From a virus, in IMG/VR virus record IMGVR_UViG_3300037336_000213, positions 1 to 38,440 of that record: a stretch of DNA of 38,440 nt. One strand, given 5' to 3'. This document shows positions 34,789 through 38,440 of the stretch, one piece after another (position 1 is the first letter of the stretch; each line of letters opens with the position of its first letter). The notes beneath the pieces are model-generated. The model ran no database searches. It saw only the letters and a program-made list of their open reading frames with translations, and was not told where the DNA came from. Position numbers and translations under genes: made by a program.

Positions 34789-35444
34789 ATAATTCAACTC
34801 TTTTTAAAAATGATTCATATTTAGACTTAAAAGGAATAATTCCTAAAGATATGTGTAATTTAGTATCACAGTATGCATTATTACAAGAACTAGTAACTCC
34901 AAGAAAAGAAGAAGCAGAAGGTCAGGTACCGTTTGCACATTCAGGGTACGGTGACTTATTAATGGAAACATTGATGCTGTTTATGAAGCCACATATGGAA
35001 GCACATACCGGATTGGAGTTGTGCCCGACATATACTTATTTTAGAGTATATCGTCCTGGAATGATACTTGAAAGACATACAGATAGACCAAGTTGCGAGG
35101 TTAGTACTACTGTATGCTTAGGAACTAATTATACAAATGTTAATCGAGACTTTAATTGGGGAATGTACGTTGACAATACGTATAGGCACAATGCTGATGA
35201 TAATGGATTTATTTCAGTTAATAATCCTGGAAAAATGATCACTCAATCACCAGGTGATATTATTGTATATCGAGGTTGTGAAATAGAACATTGGCGCGAA
35301 GAATTTGCTGCCGGTGAAGGAAGCTGGCAAGTACAAGCATTTTTTCATTATATAAATAAAGATGGACCGTATTATCCTGAATTTGCATATGATAAACGTC
35401 CCGGAATAGGCTTTCCGTTGAGACATCCTGCGGAAAAAACATAA
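34785..35444 (+). CDS. 2-oxoglutarate/Fe(II) oxygenase-like protein (10)
   Basis: A 219-residue protein. H98 and D100 lie in ILERHTDRPSCEVS, the distal H169 in EIEHWREEF, with the flanking strand QSPGDIIVYRGC. The region between carries a WGMYVD segment and a polar loop. Instead of a clear Arg after the distal His, the following strand reads SWQVQAFFHY, so 2OG anchoring is uncertain. Similar proteins are common in marine T4-like phages. Third gene of the operon with oxygenases 8 and 9; its stop overlaps the next promoter octamer at 35440. The likely substrate class (protein side chain or small molecule) cannot be told. Confidence 0.78.
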   Translation: MNNSTLFKNDSYLDLKGIIPKDMCNLVSQYALLQELVTPRKEEAEGQVPFAHSGYGDLLMETLMLFMKPHMEAHTGLELCPTYTYFRVYRPGMILERHTDRPSCEVSTTVCLGTNYTNVNRDFNWGMYVDNTYRHNADDNGFISVNNPGKMITQSPGDIIVYRGCEIEHWREEFAAGEGSWQVQAFFHYINKDGPYYPEFAYDKRPGIGFPLRHPAEKT

Positions 35445-35447
35445 ATA
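35440..35447 (+). promoter_or_regulatory. Putative late promoter (CATAAATA)
   Basis: CATAAATA spans the stop of oxygenase 10 and lies 27 bases before the ATG at 35475, with TGGAGA as ribosome site. It matches seven of eight late-consensus positions. Confidence 0.55.
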
Positions 35448-35474
35448 CAAGTAGCAATGACTTTGGAGAATTAA

Positions 35475-35888
35475 ATGGCATTAACTATTGAATCAATTTC
35501 AACAATACAACGAGGAACCAATCTTGACGATGACATATATTGTCAAGTTAAGTTTGCTGAAGTATCGTTTCCGGTTGATGTGTATGCACACAGACTAGGG
35601 GACGAAGAATTTCAACGAACCTTATGGCAGAGATTAGAAGATGGTGAGTTTGGTGAGGTGACTTTTCCACCAACAAACTACCCACGCCATCCTAAAACTC
35701 AAACAGAACTTGCAGCAGAAGCTAGAGCTAAACGTGATAACTTGCTTGTAACAAGTGACTGGACTGAGTCAACTGAAAGATTATCTCTTAGTGTAAAAGC
35801 TAATTGGGCTACATATAGAGATAGTCTTAGAAACATTAGCGATCAAGCAGGATTTCCATATGAAATTACTTGGCCAGTTTCACCGTAA
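35475..35888 (+). CDS. Phage tail-fibre assembly chaperone-like protein
   Basis: A 137-residue protein whose C-terminal half matches the phage tail assembly chaperone pattern (Phage_tail_APC-like): AAEARAKRDNLLVTSDWT, then WATYRDSLRNISDQAGFPYEITWP. Members of this family often lie beside tail-fibre genes and assist fibre folding or attachment. The N-terminal 65 residues are a less conserved beta-type segment. It has its own late promoter and TGGAGA ribosome site and is followed by a hairpin terminator. Its presence downstream of the island suggests the enzymes were placed within what was once a continuous fibre-assembly module. Confidence 0.8.
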   Translation: MALTIESISTIQRGTNLDDDIYCQVKFAEVSFPVDVYAHRLGDEEFQRTLWQRLEDGEFGEVTFPPTNYPRHPKTQTELAAEARAKRDNLLVTSDWTESTERLSLSVKANWATYRDSLRNISDQAGFPYEITWPVSP

Positions 35889-35911
35889 TATTGCATAGAA
35901 ATTAATAGAAT

Positions 35912-35942
35912 AAAAAAGCAGTACTTAGTACTGCTTTTTTTT
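35912..35942. terminator. Bidirectional intrinsic terminator
   Basis: A perfect hairpin with arms aaaaaagcagtac and gtactgctttttt around a TTA loop lies between the convergent ends of the tail chaperone gene (35888) and groEL (35956). The A and T runs at its ends give U tracts for transcripts from both directions. It is the clearest terminator in the window. Confidence 0.92.
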
Positions 35943-35955
35943 GGCTACAAACGTA

Positions 35956-37629
35956 TTAAGTTCTATTATTGTAGTTTTGTGGAAGATCGTGATTAGATGG
36001 TGGAGAAGGTTTTAATTGTCCTTCTGCAGATTTATCAGGAACTTCATATATTGCACATCCTGTTGTTAGTAATAGTCCCGCAACTGATGCAGCATTAATT
36101 AATGCTGTTTTTACAACTTTTGTAGGATCGATAATCCCAGTTTCAAACATATCACCGTAAGTTGAATCTGCTGCATTATAACCTATATTATTGTCTAAAC
36201 TAATAACTTTGTCAATAACAACATCTGGTTTATCTCCTGAGTTTGCTGCTATTTGTCGCAACGGCTCTGACAACGATTCAATAACAACTTTAACACCTGC
36301 ATCTTGTTCAATATTGCCTGTTGTAAAATTTTCTAATACCTTGATTAATCTTAGGTATGCAACGCCGCCGCCTGCTACAACTCCTTCTTTCATCGCTGCT
36401 CTAGTTGCGTGAATTGAGTCATCAAATCTATCTCTTTTTTCATCCATCTCTATTGTTGTTGCACCGCCTACTTTGATAAGTGCAATACCACCTTGTAAAT
36501 TTGATACACGCTCGGTATATTGATCTTTAGTAAAGTCTTGAGGACCAAGAGTCCAATTTTCTAGTACTTCGTTAATTTGAGAAATTCTTGCGTCAATTTT
36601 TACTTGTTCACCGCGTCCGCCAATAATAATAGTAGAATCTTTAGTAACTTCAACTTTGTTACATTGACCTAGATCTGTTAACTCTCCATTTTCGGGACGT
36701 TTTCCATTTTCATCTGAAAAAACTGTTCCCCCGGTTAGAACAGCAATATCTTCAGCTAAGTGCTTACGCTTTTCGCCCTTCCAGTCTGGTGCTCTTACTG
36801 CACAACAAGTAATATTTCCTTGGGCATTATTTACAACTAACGTAGAAAGTGCATCATTATTAATCTGCTCTGCCATAATTAAAAATGGACGTCCTGTTTC
36901 TGCTATTTTATCAATAAGAGGAACAATATCATTAACATTTAAAATTGGTCTGTCTAAGATTACAATATAAGGATTATCTAAAACAACTTTATTTTTATTA
37001 GTGTTAATAAAATACGGAGAATAAAATCCGTGATCATACGAAAATCCGTTAACAAGAATCATTTCATCTTTAACTTGAGTTCCACTTTCTACACTAACCG
37101 CACCGTTTTTACCAACAGCTTGCATTGCGTCTGCAATAATGTCACCCATTGCAATATCGCTATTTGCTGAAATAGTTGCAACTGCTCTAATAGTAGCATC
37201 GTTGTCACACGGTTTACTAATTCTATCTAACTCTTGAATTGCAATTTCAATAGCCTGGTCTATTCCGCGTTTAATATTAATACTGCTAATACCTGCAGTT
37301 TGGTACTTTGTACCTTCTCGAATCATCGATTGTGCAAGTACTGTAGCTGTTGTAGTTCCATCGCCAATGTCATCGGCTGTTTGATTAGCTGCTTGTTTTA
37401 CTAACCTACAACCTATATCTTGTAATGGATCTTCTAAAAATATTTCGCGGGCAACAGTAACTCCGTCTTTTGTTACGTGCGGCGGACCGTATGTGCGTTG
37501 AATAATAACATTACTGCCCTTTGGGCCAAGTGTTATTTTAACTGCATTTGCAAGGATATTTACACCTTCGATTAGCTTTGATTTTGCTAAATTTCCAGTA
37601 ACAACTACCCGTGGTTGAATTCCTGACAT
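35956..37629 (-). CDS. groEL: Phage GroEL-type chaperonin
   Basis: A 557-residue 60-kDa chaperonin. ATP-binding signatures are TLGPKGSN (33-40), VTKDGVTVA with D55, GDGTTT at 89-94 with D90, and DDSIHATRAA with D404 at the ATP-hydrolysis Asp position. The apical client and GroES-binding segment is recognisable as YDHGFYSPYFIN (198-209), and the C-terminal equatorial part as GYNAAD and TKVVKTALINAASVAGLLLTT. The tail ends SPPSNHDLPQNYNNRT and lacks the Gly-Gly-Met repeat of many bacterial GroELs. It starts immediately after the groES stop with no gap, with AGAGGAG inside groES as its ribosome site. It probably folds abundant late phage proteins, as host GroEL with gp31 does for the T4 major capsid protein. 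Confidence 0.97.
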   Translation of the reverse strand: MSGIQPRVVVTGNLAKSKLIEGVNILANAVKITLGPKGSNVIIQRTYGPPHVTKDGVTVAREIFLEDPLQDIGCRLVKQAANQTADDIGDGTTTATVLAQSMIREGTKYQTAGISSINIKRGIDQAIEIAIQELDRISKPCDNDATIRAVATISANSDIAMGDIIADAMQAVGKNGAVSVESGTQVKDEMILVNGFSYDHGFYSPYFINTNKNKVVLDNPYIVILDRPILNVNDIVPLIDKIAETGRPFLIMAEQINNDALSTLVVNNAQGNITCCAVRAPDWKGEKRKHLAEDIAVLTGGTVFSDENGKRPENGELTDLGQCNKVEVTKDSTIIIGGRGEQVKIDARISQINEVLENWTLGPQDFTKDQYTERVSNLQGGIALIKVGGATTIEMDEKRDRFDDSIHATRAAMKEGVVAGGGVAYLRLIKVLENFTTGNIEQDAGVKVVIESLSEPLRQIAANSGDKPDVVIDKVISLDNNIGYNAADSTYGDMFETGIIDPTKVVKTALINAASVAGLLLTTGCAIYEVPDKSAEGQLKPSPPSNHDLPQNYNNRT

Positions 37630-37929
37630 TTAAATCTCCTCTTTTAATACTGCTAGAACTTCTTTTTCTTCTAGAATAAGCAATTCTTCACCGTCTATTT
37701 TTACAGAATGACCTGCATATTTTGGATATAAAATTATATCATCTTTTTTAATTTTCATAGGTAAAATAACCCCATCCTCGTTCATTCTACCCTCGCCGAG
37801 ATCTAAAACCTTTCCTTTAGTAGGACGTTCTATTACGTCATCAGAGAGAACTAAACCGCTTTTAGTTTTTTTATCATCGTCTATCTTTTTAACTAGTAAC
37901 CGATCACTAGTAGGACTTACTGTTGTCAT
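37630..37929 (-). CDS. groES: Phage GroES-type co-chaperonin
   Basis: A 99-residue co-chaperonin. PTSDRLLVKKI (6-16) opens the beta-barrel. The mobile loop KTKSGLVLSDDV (21-32) carries the hydrophobic LVL tripeptide that docks on GroEL, followed by TKGKVLDLGEG and later KKDDIILYPKYAG and EELLILEEKEVLAVL. Length is near the 95-100 residues of bacterial GroES. It is closer to bacterial GroES than to T4 gp31. First gene of the groES-groEL operon; AGGAG precedes the ATG and a perfect TATAAATA lies 34 bases upstream, implying late-phase expression. Confidence 0.96.
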   Translation of the reverse strand: MTTVSPTSDRLLVKKIDDDKKTKSGLVLSDDVIERPTKGKVLDLGEGRMNEDGVILPMKIKKDDIILYPKYAGHSVKIDGEELLILEEKEVLAVLKEEI

Positions 37930-37963
37930 TTAATGCTCCTGTGTATGATACATTGTCTACTGA

Positions 37964-37971
37964 TATTTATA
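37964..37971 (-). promoter_or_regulatory. Putative late promoter for groES-groEL (TATAAATA)
   Basis: On the minus strand it reads TATAAATA exactly, 34 bases before the groES ATG. It overlaps the plus-strand octamer at 37968-37975, so the two directions may compete. Confidence 0.7.
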
Positions 37972-37975
37972 AGTA
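37968..37975 (+). promoter_or_regulatory. Putative late promoter (TATAAGTA)
   Basis: TATAAGTA on the plus strand, 58 bases before the ATG at 38034. It overlaps by four bases the groES promoter of the opposite strand. Confidence 0.45.
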
Positions 37976-38000
37976 GAGATATGGTGTTCACGTTAAAAGT

Positions 38001-38008
38001 GGTAAATA
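38001..38008 (+). promoter_or_regulatory. Possible late-type promoter (GGTAAATA)
   Basis: GGTAAATA, 25 bases before the ATG at 38034, is at a more usual distance than the TATAAGTA at 37968. The same octamer precedes oxygenase 1. Which of the two is used cannot be told. Confidence 0.35.
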
Positions 38009-38033
38009 CTACTATAATATAGGATGTATATAA

Positions 38034-38440
38034 ATGGCTTCAAATTCCGCACCAATAGTAGACAGAATACGAATTATACCTAGGCCAGACGATTTCTTAG
38101 ATCGTAATGTAGGATCAAGCGGCGAAGTATTCTTTAATAAAGTTACTAACAGTTTAAGAGTCTACAGCGGCAAGGATGTTAGTGGGTTTGAGATAGCTCG
38201 AGCTGATTTAAATAATGTCACTGGTGCAAGTTTACTTTCAAAACTAACTATTACAAACGACGATATAACCTGGATAGCATATGCCGAACTTGTAGATTTG
38301 CCAAGTGCAGCTGACAATCACGGAATGTTTGCACACGTACACGTTACAGGTAAAGCATACTATGCTCACGCAGGTGCTTGGATAGAACTCGCTAATCAAT
38401 CAGAAATTAATTCTATTGCAGACATATCAGAACTAACTGA
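38034..38440 (+). CDS. Virion structural protein, N-terminal part (runs off window)
   Basis: The first 135 codons of a gene continuing past the end of the window. The N-terminus reads MASNSAPIVDRIRIIPRPDD, then a segment FLDRNVGSSGEVFFNKVTN and LRVYSGKDVSG, like the 'condition/annotation' heads of phage fibre and baseplate proteins. Later, GMFAHVHVTGKAYYAHAG and WIELANQSEI have the strand-turn character of fibre knobs. AGGA lies about 10 bases before the ATG. It is probably another tail-fibre or baseplate protein, showing that the structural region resumes after groES-groEL. The C-terminal part and total length are unknown. Confidence 0.7.
   Translation, partial: MASNSAPIVDRIRIIPRPDDFLDRNVGSSGEVFFNKVTNSLRVYSGKDVSGFEIARADLNNVTGASLLSKLTITNDDITWIAYAELVDLPSAADNHGMFAHVHVTGKAYYAHAGAWIELANQSEINSIADISELT

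Noticed and set aside
21827-35444. A RiPP-like precursor peptide as substrate of the enzymes
   Set aside because: All gaps in the island are under 80 bases and I found no short open frame with a ribosome site that could be a precursor.
35956-37929. groES-groEL as evidence of a bacterial chromosome
   Set aside because: Both sides carry phage fibre-type genes and the pair has a T4-late-type promoter, so phage-borne genes are the better reading.

Overview
The window looks like part of the late (virion) region of a large, AT-rich marine T4-like tailed phage. Three things support this. Long fibre genes open with N-termini typical of structural proteins in marine T4-like myoviruses. T4-late-type octamers (TATAAATA, TATAAGTA, GATAAATA) lie in nearly every promoter-sized gap. 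Genes are packed with 1 to 14 base overlaps. No photosynthesis, tRNA or replication genes are visible, so the host cannot be fixed; a cyanobacterium or a SAR11-like bacterium are guesses.

Layout. Positions 40-21830 (+ strand) hold ten virion-type genes. A 1180-residue fibre carries a pectate-lyase-like segment and is followed by two small proteins. Two giant paralogues of 2013 and 2282 residues come next, each with seven carbohydrate-binding-like repeats, a beta-helix-like core and a six-repeat Asp-box-like region. Then come another small protein, a fibre ending in an S74-type chaperone domain, and three tandem glycine-rich adhesin-like proteins. Positions 21827-35444 form a densely packed enzyme island that switches strand several times. 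It holds four flavin-dependent tryptophan-halogenase-family proteins (one short and divergent), ten proteins of the 2-oxoglutarate/Fe(II) oxygenase superfamily (one lacking the distal metal His and the 2OG-binding Arg), and two related proteins of unknown function that flank the first halogenase. The structural theme then returns: a tail-fibre assembly chaperone (35475-35888), a bidirectional terminator, a divergent groES-groEL pair on the minus strand, and the start of another structural gene that runs off the window.

How the genes may work together. Halogenases and 2OG oxygenases both decorate unactivated carbon centres. Here they are linked by 4-base ATGA overlaps, carry late-type promoter octamers and sit inside the fibre module. 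The simplest inference is a late-expressed tailoring system that halogenates and hydroxylates either virion fibre/adhesin proteins or a molecule made during late infection. The substrate is not shown by the sequence. No flavin reductase is visible here, so FADH2 would have to come from the host or from elsewhere in the genome. The phage GroES/GroEL probably helps fold abundant late proteins.

Certainty. Family calls for halogenases, most oxygenases, GroEL/GroES and the S74 fibre rest on visible motifs and are strong. Fibre calls are strong for 'virion structural' and weaker for the exact role. The joint function of the island is inference.
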